From NCBI GenBank assembly GCA_947034885.2, contig OX344755.2, positions 23,505,052 to 23,569,051 on the forward strand: a stretch of DNA of 64,000 bases, in the 5' to 3' direction. Shown here in pieces: positions 51,001 through 62,287 of this stretch. Source of the DNA: Thuidium tamariscinum. Its lineage: Eukaryota > Streptophyta > Bryopsida > Hypnales > Thuidiaceae. Positions within the stretch are counted from its first letter, which is position 1. Each line of letters opens with the position of its first letter. The position numbers and the translations under genes are program-made. The notes under the pieces are model-generated. The model had not been told where the DNA came from and ran no database searches. It saw only the letters and a program-made list of their open reading frames with translations.

Positions 51001-54000
51001 AAGAAAGGAAAGAGTCGGGATATAAAAGCACCTGAACATAATTGTCGGAACCACCCGTCCCAAGAAGCGAGCCATTGGGATGAAAACGAACAGAGTTAAT
51101 CATTCTGCAAGTCGCGTGCTTTACTCAGAAAAAATGGCCACCGTAGAAACTCAAATGTCAACAGAAGTGTTTTCATAATTTAAGTAGATCATTCTCATAA
51201 CTTATAGACAAAAGCATCAACAGAATCTTAGCCATCATTCATGTGGGGAAACCCTATCGTGAGATCATTCATAGGTCTCCCCGGGATACACAAGGAGATC
51301 TACCTTACATATAAATAAGCATATGGAGAACTCTCCATGAATCATGGACAAAATTCTTTTGATAATGTCTAAGAGGGCTCTATTGTACACGAAAGAAACA
51401 CATAGCGGACGAAATTGTAGAAGAGTTTGACCTACCCCATGCCATCACTGAATTGCTGCAAGCACTCGTGGCGCTCCAGATCCCATAGTCGAACAGTCCT
51501 GTCATCACTACCAGAGACAATCGTCCTGCAGTCCAACTTCAAGAAGCTCCATCAGCAGTTTGAACACGAGCCCTAGAGTTCATATTCTTCGGTAACTTGA
51601 TAAAGTAGATGTGTGCTCCTACAACCGCACGAGAAGCACAAACAGTTTTGCAAGAAGAAAGGAAAGAAGTCCAATCAGAAAAGAGTCGAAAGGAAAAACT
51701 GACCCGCCATCAGGATGAAACTCTGCAGAACGCACCCAATTTATGTGGCCAGACAACGTCGCCAAGAATTTTTGTCCGTGAACTAACCATACCTGACCGA
51801 AATGCAGTAGAGAAACGGACTTCATTACTGAATCTGACGAAGAGCATTAGTCAGTACCAGAGAGAACATACGATGATAACTAACACGCTGGAGAAGACGT
51901 CAGAATTAGCAGTAACGAGTAGTTCAGAAGCACCTTGATTGTTTTATCATCTGATCCAGTAAGCAGACACTGGCCATCATAGCTGAATGCGACAGTACGA
52001 ACTGCCCCTCCGTGTGCCTTGATAACACTCGATTTGGCTTCTCTGAAAAAACAGGACTTGAGTGTAATAAAACGAAAGCTAAGTTACCTCTCACTACTTC
52101 TATTTCTTCTGTCAATGCAACCTGTTGTTGATCGTGCAGAGATATGCTTCAGCTCGAACACTATGATCAAGCAAAATGAAATTTCAACGTAAGTTAGAAA
52201 CATGTCCATTTGGTTCATTGTAGCACAATCTCAAAGAGGCTTCATTGGCCACGACACTTGACAAGGAGCTACTCAAGAAGAGCTGGGTAATATGCTGAAA
52301 CCGCTCCCTCCTCTTACGATTTCTATCATTCCCGCTGTTACTAAAGGATACCGGTGTTTCCTTGCTAAAACACATAGGAAACACCGATATTACTTAGAAA
52401 CAGAAAAAGTATGATATCTAATTTCCCAGGGAATGCCTTCTTAGGTTTCCACGATTACCCAATGTAGGGTCATTCAAATCATTCTAAGTTACTTAAATAT
52501 GGAGTGTCTTGGAGTGAAAGAAGTAAGCTCCTTTGGCTTAGCATGATGTATTTTCCGCCCGATCTGAGTTACCTAGTCCATCAGGTCTCAGTCCGCTACC
52601 TTTCCATATATTGCACACAATGATCTCAGTATGTGACTAACTCCTCTTCAAAGAAGCAATCTGCTCAGCATGTAAAAGCAGAGGTAATTGTACACACACA
52701 GTAGGGAGCCAGAGGCGCACGGTTTTGTCTTTGGATCCTGATGCCACTACATTGTCCAGCGGTGAAACGGCCACCGAGTAGACAGGTCCCTGACAGCCAC
52801 CAAGGCCAAATAACAAATTCGTAAGAACATAATGTCCATTCACTCTTGCATATTCAAAGTTAAAGTATTCTATACCATGCCCCCGAGCCGCCAATAATGA
52901 ATGATCATGAACAGAAAAATCAGACGCTGCAGTTTGAGATGATTCTTCACTTAGTTTCAACAAACCTACTCAACGAGAGGCTCTATTTCTTTCCAGTGCA
53001 GCTACATATCTCCGAGAGCCTCTGCAGTTTATTCCATAGTGCGGCTTATTTCATGGAAAGGACTAAGACTCAGCTTCCAAGTAGCAATAAACACTCTCCA
53101 TACGATTCCACTCACTTTTACATTTCACACTGTTGTGATGGTACAATGCAAGAGCCAACGAATGTATAAGATTTAACATTGCTCGAGGCTGAGTAGATTT
53201 TCGTCCTTTTCGTAAATCATAGACGATTATCACCGAAAAGAGGAGTTCAGGAAACGATAATCCTTCACTGCCGGCCAACAGATTTTCGTCCCAACACTGA
53301 AAATTGAGATTGCAGCAAGTCCGAAGACCCTCAAGATCGAGACAGAGGTGACCTAAAAACTCAAGAAACAAGTCCCTTGCATTGGAAATTGTCCATGTGT
53401 TTCAAAAAAAGAAACTCAAGAAACTCAAGAAACTATTTTGTAAGCATGCTGCTTTTCTGTACATATCGGTCATTCTCATGAACCCGGAACCCTATCCAGC
53501 GCCAGATTACTTCACACAGGCTGTCAGGTTTATAGAAATTAAAGCCTCATACATGAATCACCCCAGCGCTACAAATTACCAATCGAGCTGCAAGATACTG
53601 GACCTAGGAGCTGCATACATTGTGACATGGAGATCGATCTCATGAAACAGTCAAATCAAACTACGGAAATACACTTCGCCTACACATTGGAAACCTGGAC
53701 ATGACCACTGCCTCTTCTACTGGAAAACAAAATATTCTCGCTACAAATTATTTGATTGCGAAGTTGATTGTCTTGCGATGCGTTTTTTCGATTCAGTGTT
53801 TTACATACCTGTTCCTAAGCTGTAGGAGCGTTGAAATGAGATTGATAAAGGCTAAAATAGCTCTAATTGTTACTCAATTAATAACCCTGAGAATGAGAGG
53901 GTTTCGTTTTCGCGTAACCGGACACTCAATTGATAACCAAGAACTTTCTCTCTGTATTATGAGAGATACTTCGAGAAGCAATGTCTGTGAAATGCAGACG

Positions 54001-54299
54001 AAAATCACGCTCACCGTTCAACACGCTTTTTACTCGCAGATCGACGTCCCTTGTCTCACAGAACATTACCTGATTAGCGAAAACTATAGATTAAGTATGC
54101 TGACCTGATGCCCCACGAAGCGGTAAGGTCGAACAACAGGGTGCCGCAGGTTAGGCCGACAATGTAAGCTCCACAGCAAGACAACCGAATCGGCACCTCC
54201 GGAGACCACATGCTTCATGTGCGGCCGGAAATGAAGCGCGTTCACGCCTCCCCGGTGACTGCCATAGCTGGCCAGGATGACCGGGTCTTGGTCGCCCAT
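48068..54299 (-). CDS. POC1: POC1-like centriolar WD40 protein
   Basis: Fourteen exons join in frame to 520 aa: 54105-54299, 52698-52789, 51934-52042, 51704-51792, 51436-51525, 51032-51104, 50548-50673, 50305-50424, 50069-50117, 49940-49990, 49279-49442, 48691-48960, 48232-48309, 48068-48124. All junctions are GT..AG. The product has seven WD40 repeats (for example VRLWLP, VRLWDL, IRVWDL, VMLWRT). The GQKF..L..HINWVR and GEYFASG segments match POC1. Exon 13 encodes [14 protein letters not shown], the C-terminal POC1 coiled coil. The linker from exons 10 to 12 is lineage-specific and less certain, as is the choice of donor in exon 2. POC1 supports centriole and basal-body integrity, and in plants is expected where sperm are flagellated. 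Pieces of this gene are copied at 20.4-23.25 kb and 29.8-30.5 kb. Confidence 0.9.
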
Positions 54300-55580
54300 G
54301 GTTGCTGCGTTGGATCGGCTTCGACAACGACAAGCACCCTACAACAACAACAACAACGAACGACCGCAAACTGAAGCTCCAAGTGGTCTCTCAAAGCCAC
54401 CTCCTCCGCCATTGGGCGCATACACGTATTTCCCACCGTTTGTATTGAAATACCGGTAACTAACTCCAGCACGTATGTAGAGGTCGGATCTCATATCTAG
54501 GAATGCGCTCGGTTTCCCCAAGCTTGCGCGCGTTTTGGAAAGCTTCAAAACGCCTCCGCCAGTCCTGAGTGCTTTCAAACTGCGGCGCTCTGTTTCAGCG
54601 TTCCTATTGCTTGAAATTCATGAAAGTTTCTACACAAGACAGGCAGTTTCACCAATATCATCACCAATTGTGTCACCTGTGCAGCCATTTCATAGAAAAC
54701 AAACGTAATTGACCGCAGTTGAGGACATTTGAAGCCGTCAGCATCTAAACATGGAAAGATTTGTGCCCGGAGCAATCAAGGCAACTCAAGCAATCAAAGC
54801 AATTGATGCTGATCCGAACCGTTACTATGTCTCCGATGAGAAGTGAAATTCTGTGATCCTGGTCGTCTTCCTCACTGCCAATTCAGGTTTGGCTCACCTG
54901 TTAGGGTTTGCAACAATGTCCATGAGTCGAAATTCGACCGAAACCATTGAGAAACCCCAATTGTAGAAGAGCTCTTACACCAAGGAGACAATTGGGTTTC
55001 TCAATGATTTCGTAGAGTAATTCTTTCACTGTGGGGACTTCCGCTTTCATGGGTGTGCTCTTGGTTTCGCATTCCTTCTTCATTTGTTAACTTAGTTGAA
55101 GTTTCAATTTTTTGATAAAGATTGAATGTTTTGTGTCTTCTCTAATCAAACCTTTTGCTTGTGGGTATAGTGTTGTGAAATTAATGTTGACATCGGTTTT
55201 TCTTTTTATCCAACAGTGTTTTCATACCATCAATTTGTCACATGGATGCAATTAGAATTGATTTTGGATTAGAGCCTACAAATTCAATGGGTATGTAAAT
55301 TTTGATGACCTTCAATCATGATTAAAATGCTTAAAAACATTTCTTGGATCAAATTGTAGACCAGAGGTAAATAGAATTAGAATTGGATTATGAGTCAACA
55401 AAATATATCCATTTAGGTGGTTCCTTTTTCAATTGTTATTTTTAATTGCACTTAAATTCTTATATCTTTTGGATATGATAGCTAGTGGCACAATGGCTTG
55501 TAATCAAATCACATTGAATATTAGACAAATGCATTTTGTTTTGCAATATTGCACAATAGGATTGAATTGGTATCTTTGTA
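54300..55580. promoter_or_regulatory. Shared upstream region between POC1 and glyoxalase
   Basis: POC1 (-) and the glyoxalase gene (+) are divergent with 1.28 kb between their ATGs, so both promoters must lie here. A 79-codon - strand frame (54339-54578) just upstream of the POC1 ATG and a 60-codon one at 54901-55083 have no recognisable product and may be leader sequence. No specific promoter motif could be defended. Confidence 0.5.
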
Positions 55581-58500
55581 ATGGCTGAAAATGGAGTTCC
55601 CTTACCTCCATCTCCTCGAGCAAAAGACATGTATGGCTCACCTGAAGGTTCAACATATAGTCCCAAAATGGCCTCACCACGGACCAAAGTTTCACCAAGA
55701 ACAAAGATGCTCAAAAGATGGCCAAGAGTTGATGAACGACGTGTGCTCCATATTGTGTATCGTGTGGGCAACATTGAAAAATCCATAGAGTGAGCTTAGT
55801 CATCTGTGGCTTTATGTAAAGTTCATTCATGTTGATATTTGAAGTTATTTAATAAAACATCTTGTAGATTTTTAGATAAAATTAGACTATATCACTATCA
55901 TGACCTCAAGATAAAAGTATGAAAGAATCTTGTCCCTAATTTAAAAGGTCTTCCTATACTTGCAATGAACATACGAAAGACCTTGGACCTTGAATTATAA
56001 GAACACCTTCAAATGATTACCATCATCCAAATTTGAGTATTGGGAGATTGTTGGTTTTAAAAGGTAGTATCTGTACGTCAAGCTAAGTTGTAGAGCAACT
56101 ACATAGTCATATTTGCTCACTACAAGATATAGCACACAACATAGTTACTCCATTACATACTCCATTCAATCTACCACAGCTACCAATGGCAAATGCAAAC
56201 AATTGAACTAATGGTTGTACTCACAAGTTAGATATAAAGCAAATGACTAGAGGCCACATTTTCTCCTACAAAGCAAAGCAAATTCCTAGTGAATCATGAA
56301 AAAGTTTATTTTCAATGTTGGTCTACAAATGTCTTTGAAATAGTCAAATTTTACTCAAAACATTATTGTCCACAAAGTTATTGACAACCTTATCTATTTT
56401 ACAATGCTAGGATTTGGGTTGTAGTGTAATGCCAATTAGTTACAAGGCTTTAGTTGATTCTTGCAATACATCACCTTGCAAGTATAGTACTTGAGACTAT
56501 GCAATGGATACAAATGCTCTGTCAAGATGACTCCATTTTACAAGAATTTGAGATTTGACAACAATTATGTTTTATTTATGTAGGTACTATCAAGAATGCT
56601 TGGAAATGCACATCCTTCGAAAGATAGATTTCCCAGAGGACAAATACTTGACTGTATTTATGGGTTATGGAATGGAAGACAACCATTTAGTTGTTGAGTT
56701 AACATATAGTGAGTTTGCAGATGTTCTCCTTCAATTTTTCCTTGAAGTTGATTTAATGAATATCCAAAGCAGTGTCTTAAGTAAAATTAGACCACTAATT
56801 TACAAAACCCTTTGACTCTCAAATCTTCTTCTTGCTTACCAGGGCTATAATTATCATCGTACATATAGTTTATTTGCCTCAATTTCAACAAATTTGTTAC
56901 CGATATAAAGGAGTTAATTATACAGATTGAAGCAATACTTGTAATGAGTGAGAAATTTGTTCAAACAAAATTCTCTTGACGGTGTCGTCTGAACACTACA
57001 AGAGATAGGGGTGTTTTAAGTAGTGTCCTAGACATCACGTCTTTTAAGTAATGTCCTTTAAGTAAATTTTACTGAAAAGAAGGTCTTTTTAGTAAAATTT
57101 TACTTAAAATTTTACTTAAAATTTTACTTAAAAGACATTACTTAAAAGACGTGATGTCTAGGACACTACTTAAAACACCCCTTTCTCTTGTAGTGGAAAG
57201 TTCCATAAAAAAAAGTGTAATTTTTACTGAAAAATCGGTTCAATGAGCTGGAACAGCGCTCTCAGATATCTACTGTAGATGATCGTGTGACCTCAGTGGC
57301 AAGATGAAAACAATCCAAAATCATAAAAACGTGTTTACTGTGTGAGCTTAATTGAACTTTCGCCTTTCGTGGGTACTAATTGCAGATTATGGTGTGCCCA
57401 AGTACGAAATTGGGACGGGGCTCAACCACTTCGGAATCACTGTGCCAAACGTAAGAATGTGAAACCCTAATATTTGCACACAGCTTAACTTAAGAAAATT
57501 TTAACCGATAATTCTATTGCTTGGGTACGTTGAGATAGCTTGCTCCAGTTGTGATTGAACATTCATATCAGTGATGGAATCTCACACCATGTTATTACCC
57601 CGATTGTGGCTTCTTATACACTACCTGAAGTTTGCAAATTCATTCATTTGGTCACTCTAAACTACAGTCAAATTCCACGTTCCTTCAAAGCTCCGAAATT
57701 TCATGAAATTGGCAAGAAATACAAAGACTGAGATTCCAGGAACAGAGCAGTTTAGAGTCGGACAACTTTCAAAAACTGGTGCCCAGCTGAACCTCAGGCC
57801 TTACACATGAACCAGATTAAATTTTAGAGCTCCACGTTCCAGTTACTCACCTCAAAATCCACCTAGTCTTCAAAACTCCAGCCGATTGGAAATGAGCTAG
57901 TTTTCATGATTTTTTGAGCATTTGAATGTTACATTGGAGCAAGTCTCTGAATGCCAATGCCGTTAAGTTGGCGGAATCCACAGAGGGCATGGCTCAAAAA
58001 ATAGTATTTGTTTTGAGAGCGACGAACAGATGACCTCCGTCAGGTCACAGGTTTTGGCACCCAAATTTAACGAAATTGACAATTCTAAGGTCCACCATTC
58101 TAATTATTACATTTGATATACAATTGATGGCATAGAAAAGAGTCTTTTGTAAATAATGGGAAATATTCTCCTGATGATGTTGTCTTCAGAGTTCGTAAAA
58201 GTAACAGTGTGTTACTACAAAAACCCATGAAGCTCATGCTGACGCTGTACTGCAAACCCTAGTAATTTTTGCTTGAGAAATCACTGACCTCTGCCGACCA
58301 ATATGCAGGTTCAAAATGCGTTGGACGTGATAAGAAAGAAGGGATTTCCTGCTCCAGAAAGTACCTCCGTGGATCTCAATGGAAACGTGTATGCTAACAT
58401 CCAGGATCCGGATGGGTACACTTTCAAACTCATTCAGAGGTCAGGTATGCGTGAACGACTCTGGCAAGTGAGTTACAACGTTGCAGACATCGACGCAGCC

Positions 58501-59904
58501 GTCCTGTTTTATCAATATGTAAATAATTATACCCTTGGTTTCTCTGAAGTCTGTTACTGCTTCCAGGATTTATGAGCTAGAAGAGCGTGGACTTGTTTTC
58601 CGAAGAGACTCTTCACTTTCAGTTCTTCAAATTCAATCTGACATTCCGATGGATTCGGGGAATGTTGGGCTAGGCTTTTGGAATGCATCTCCTTTCGAGA
58701 AACGACTATCCTCAGTCACAGGTTCTGCACTCAGTCCTTTGTCACTCTTTCATCCCCAAACCCAGTTTTTAAAATTTAATTTACATAATTTGCAAATATT
58801 TTTGAGGAAATATATTTAATTGTATCCCAGTAGAATCAAATTGGGCATCAAAGAAGGCCTTCTTCTAAGATTCAAGCATAATTACTTTGGATCAAGGAGA
58901 GTTTATTGAACCAAAGATCACCTTGAAGCACTTTGTTCACCAATCACAGTATGAAGTATCTTTGGTTATAGAACACTGGTCACAGATTCATACTACGTAC
59001 GTCTTAGTTATAAAATTGGGACCCAGAGGTAATCAAATTAAAGACGCCAAGGTATACATCTTGCAATAATAAGGAATACGGTCACCCATACAATTTTAGC
59101 TTCAAAACCGTGACATTGAAGACGTCTGGGTGTTGGTAGATTCTTATAATCTGAACTAAACTTATCATGTCTGTCTACCGTCGTACTATATACAAAACAC
59201 TATTAACGGGTAAGGTTATTTGTGTTTCTCTTTCAGAGAACATTCGCATACTTGGCTTTTGACTTGGATGATCGTAAAACAACTGTCATTGAATTGGAGT
59301 ACCACTACGGTGTAACTCAGTACACCAAGGGAACAGGCTACGACCAGGTGCGAAAAACAAACCGAGATGAACTGCAACCGGTAGCATCTGCATAATTATC
59401 TCGACACACCGAAACTGGAGTCAATCTGAGCACGACTGAACAGAATTCTGCGGGGGTGTAGATTTCCATCGGGACGGACGACGTTTACAAGACGGCCAAT
59501 GCTGTCGAGTTGCAGAAGGGCAGAACCGTTCGTCCTCCGGGTGCTTTACCTGGCATTCCAACCAAAATTTATATTTGCCTTGACCCAGACGAGTGGAAAG
59601 TTGTAAGTTAGTTAAAACCCACAACCAAATTATTCCTCCAGATGCTCTGATCGAGTATGATCCAAATCCAAAGTTGGCCCGCAGATCTTCTGATTTTTTT
59701 TTTCTTTCGTGTTTTCATGCCCCGTGCTTAAATAATTAGTTGCCCTACCTTGTTTGTTTGATCCAGGTGTTTATTGATAACTGGGACTTCGCAAGAGAGC
59801 AAGAGCCTGCTTCCTTCGTCCCCCGAGTCACAACTTCACTAACGCTACCGAGAGGCACGGCGAACAGATGTCCAGGACATGACCCATTGTTCGAGGATCG
59901 CTGA
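55581..59904 (+). CDS. GLYI: Glyoxalase I (lactoylglutathione lyase)-like, two VOC domains
   Basis: Clear exons are 55581-55789, 56584-56708, 57386-57450, 58309-58518, 59237-59347, 59462-59602 and 59767-59904. They encode a Ser/Pro-rich N-terminus, VOC domain 1 (about 53-177) and a second VOC domain ending in LDPDEWKVVFIDNWDF. Glyoxalase I isomerises the methylglyoxal-glutathione hemithioacetal to S-lactoylglutathione and needs four metal ligands. In domain 1 His57, Glu108 and His126 are present, but the fourth, normally Glu in a FELIER-type motif, is Lys173 (FKLIQR). Domain 2 has the non-ligating pattern usual in plants. An additional coding stretch at about 58550-58714 (IYELEERGLVF) is in another frame than exon 4. 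Joining them requires a 31-bp intron or a frameshift. Expression and activity are therefore uncertain. An overall length near 387 aa is my estimate. Confidence 0.82.
56994..57195. mobile_element. Palindromic CACTA-type MITE in glyoxalase intron 2, TSD GAA
   Basis: A 202-bp near-perfect palindrome with ends CACTACAAGAGATAGGGG and the inverse of CACTACAAGAGAAAGGGG. GAA flanks it at 56991-56993 and 57196-57198. It is the same family as the remnant at 21171. The long inverted arms could fold into a hairpin in the pre-mRNA. Confidence 0.92.
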
Positions 59905-60691
59905 GGGAAACTGATGGTGCGTCAATGAATGAGCAACCACAGATTTTCACTTCGATTCGAGATCAGCAAACGCGCGCAGACTCCAGTTACGCATTTCATG
60001 GGACACCGGTGGCCATTATTTATAGTGGCATGGAGAATTAACAATAGTCAGTTCAAGCACTGGACAGCATATTTTTGGATTGAAATTGTAAAGATGATAC
60101 CAAAGTAACAAAGAAGGGTTGAAGAAGAAGATAAAAATGCGAAGGGAGGGGATTGAAGTCTGTGCCAACGATTTCGTTCACCTGGATTTGTTAATAAGGA
60201 AATGCCAAGTTCAAGGATCATCAACTGTTCTCCGCATGCTCACAGTCTAGCTCGACTCGGGTAACGCACCACAATGAATCAATGAGCAGTCGTCAGATTA
60301 ATTTCGATTCTTCGTTCGAAGATACAATCCGACAAGGTAGTAAAGTGTTCAATGTGAGATTCTTCGAACCGATAAACAAACAGTAGAGATTCTTCGAAAA
60401 CGGTAAACAGCTAGAGACCGACATACATACCGAAGTGGCGGCGACTAATCCCAGCTCTGCTTCTGGAGCTCTCACTTCATATACATGAGATCTGTACAAT
60501 TGGGATTGAGCACAAGGGCCTGCAGCTAGCTAGCTACTCACTGTGCCTTCTAGTAACGTTGGTGTTGTTGCGCAACATGCTTGGAGATCATTAATTGGGT
60601 GATCATACGCCACCCCAGAAGGTCACTGTGCTACTTCTGCGAAAATTAAATAAATGGAAGGTGTCCACCACTCGTGAAAATGAGTGGGAGG
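59905..60691. other. Convergent intergenic region, glyoxalase/ERF
   Basis: The glyoxalase (+) and ERF (-) genes converge here, so the 790 bp should hold both 3' untranslated regions. I see no gene or repeat. Confidence 0.6.
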
Positions 60692-62287
60692 TCAGCACCA
60701 GGCGTGAGAAACTAGGGGATGCGAGTCTACGGCGGAAAGTCTTGAGGTGGGGAAGAGCCAGGAGGTTGGGATTTGAAGGCCAGTCTCGGGAGAAGTGTAC
60801 GTTGCGGACGATTCCTGTGTACTGTCCAGACTGGAACTCGACTTAGGGCTGGCATGCCCTAACGTAAGATCCAGCTTCGACCCTTGGTCTCCGATTTTCT
60901 GGCTTGGAGAAATTGGCAATGCGTTCAACCCTGGCTTGAATTCTTCAACCACGTGACACTTGGCTTCTTCGACAGGATTAGGTCTTGCGTGAGTAGAGTT
61001 TGCCGTGGTGGAACGAGAGTGAGAAGAGACGGGCTTCAGAGAGAGCCTGACCGCGCGTTCGTGGATGCTTTCGCCCGGCAGCAGATCTGGAGACTCTGCA
61101 GGAGTAGGCGACAAGCAGGACGAAGCGGGCAGCTCAAAATTCGTTCGCGCCTTGGCTCCACGCAACCTCCTCGCGGCGGCGTCATATGCCCTTGCTGCAT
61201 CTTCGGCTGTATCAAATGTTCCAAGCCAGTGTCTGCATTTGCCAATCCTGTCACGAATCTCTGCTGACCACCGTCCCCATGGCCTTTTCCTAACGCCTCT
61301 GTAAGCTCGCCTTGTGGTAGGAACCGGGTAATCATCACTGCTAGTGGCCTTCTCCGTAATATTGCTTGACAAACAACGACGATCTGCAGCTTCGAGTTTA
61401 ACTTCCTCATTCGTATAGAAACGCGGCTGCTGCATCATAGAGCCAAATCTTTCCGAGCCTTGAATGAGAAGCTCCGAATCGGATGTACACCATTGTAAGG
61501 TCGGGTCACATTTCTGGAATGTTAAATAACTTGAGGCTTGCTGAGTGCTGGACTGGTCGCGTGTCGATGACCTCACACTATCTGAATACGCTGCTTCGGC
61601 CGTCATACTTCCAACGCCATAAGCCGACAGCTGCTGTTGCCATGGATTCAAGGCCACATTCTCAGAATGTGCGACTAGCATTTGGGAGGGAAAATCGGAA
61701 AACTCTCTGGGATTGCCAAAGAGGGCATGCTCTCCCACAACCGCTCCAATGCCGTAGTCATGGCTGGTCGCCCCGTCCTCCGCGCTCTTCGATACGTCAA
61801 GGAAAGGTCCGAGGTGCATGAGGGAGTTCTGCTGCAGGCTTTCGTACTTCTGTGATGACTGCTGCAAGTGAGAAAAACTATTCCTGGTCGGTTCTTGATA
61901 GCTCATCTGCGCCCCGGGATGGCCAGTAATTACACTCCCGGATGAGAGTGATGACGAATTAGTCTGTGGCTGATTGATCCTGATGCTTGAAGCGGGGCGT
62001 AAGCTGAAACTCTCCTGAGTAACAAAGTTACTTGAAGGTCTTGGATGCATGTGATCATCATGTCGGGCTGCATTTCCGAAAGACAATGTTGCAATACACG
62101 TATCGCAAAGGTAGTGGAACTTGGCCGGGGCCAAACAGTGCAAGCAAGCTTCACCGACACTCTCATCGTCTAGGAGCCCCGAGATGTACTGCATTCTCTC
62201 TTTCTTCACCGGCACAGAATACGAGGTGGAATTGTACTTCCGCTTGAGGTGAGCGGCGCTGCCAACCAACAACTCGTGCAACGCCAT
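60692..62287 (-). CDS. AP2/ERF transcription factor with Cys motif and EAR motif
   Basis: A single-exon gene of 531 aa from the ATG at 62287. The open frame extends four codons further to a GTG, which is not used as a start here. The AP2/ERF domain is at about 328-386 ([18 protein letters not shown], then [16 protein letters not shown]), with the Ala and Asp typical of ERF rather than DREB proteins, suggesting GCC-box-type binding. An LxLxL EAR-type repression motif (LDLTL) is at about 472-476. Near the N-terminus a CxxC-x9-CxxC motif (Cys48, 51, 61, 64) followed by NAARH resembles the second half of a B-box zinc finger, which is unusual in an ERF. The rest is Ser/Gln-rich and likely disordered. 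It is probably a nuclear repressor, with target genes unknown. Confidence 0.93.
   Translation of the reverse strand: MALHELLVGSAAHLKRKYNSTSYSVPVKKERMQYISGLLDDESVGEACLHCLAPAKFHYLCDTCIATLSFGNAARHDDHMHPRPSSNFVTQESFSLRPASSIRINQPQTNSSSLSSGSVITGHPGAQMSYQEPTRNSFSHLQQSSQKYESLQQNSLMHLGPFLDVSKSAEDGATSHDYGIGAVVGEHALFGNPREFSDFPSQMLVAHSENVALNPWQQQLSAYGVGSMTAEAAYSDSVRSSTRDQSSTQQASSYLTFQKCDPTLQWCTSDSELLIQGSERFGSMMQQPRFYTNEEVKLEAADRRCLSSNITEKATSSDDYPVPTTRRAYRGVRKRPWGRWSAEIRDRIGKCRHWLGTFDTAEDAARAYDAAARRLRGAKARTNFELPASSCLSPTPAESPDLLPGESIHERAVRLSLKPVSSHSRSTTANSTHARPNPVEEAKCHVVEEFKPGLNALPISPSQKIGDQGSKLDLTLGHASPKSSSSLDSTQESSATYTSPETGLQIPTSWLFPTSRLSAVDSHPLVSHAWC

Noticed and set aside
53701-54108. 135-codon + strand frame
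   Set aside because: It lies inside the first POC1 intron, has no recognisable domain and shows irregular composition; treated as chance.
60884-61410. Open frames of 79-127 codons overlapping the ERF
   Set aside because: They are shadows of the GC-rich ERF coding sequence in other frames.
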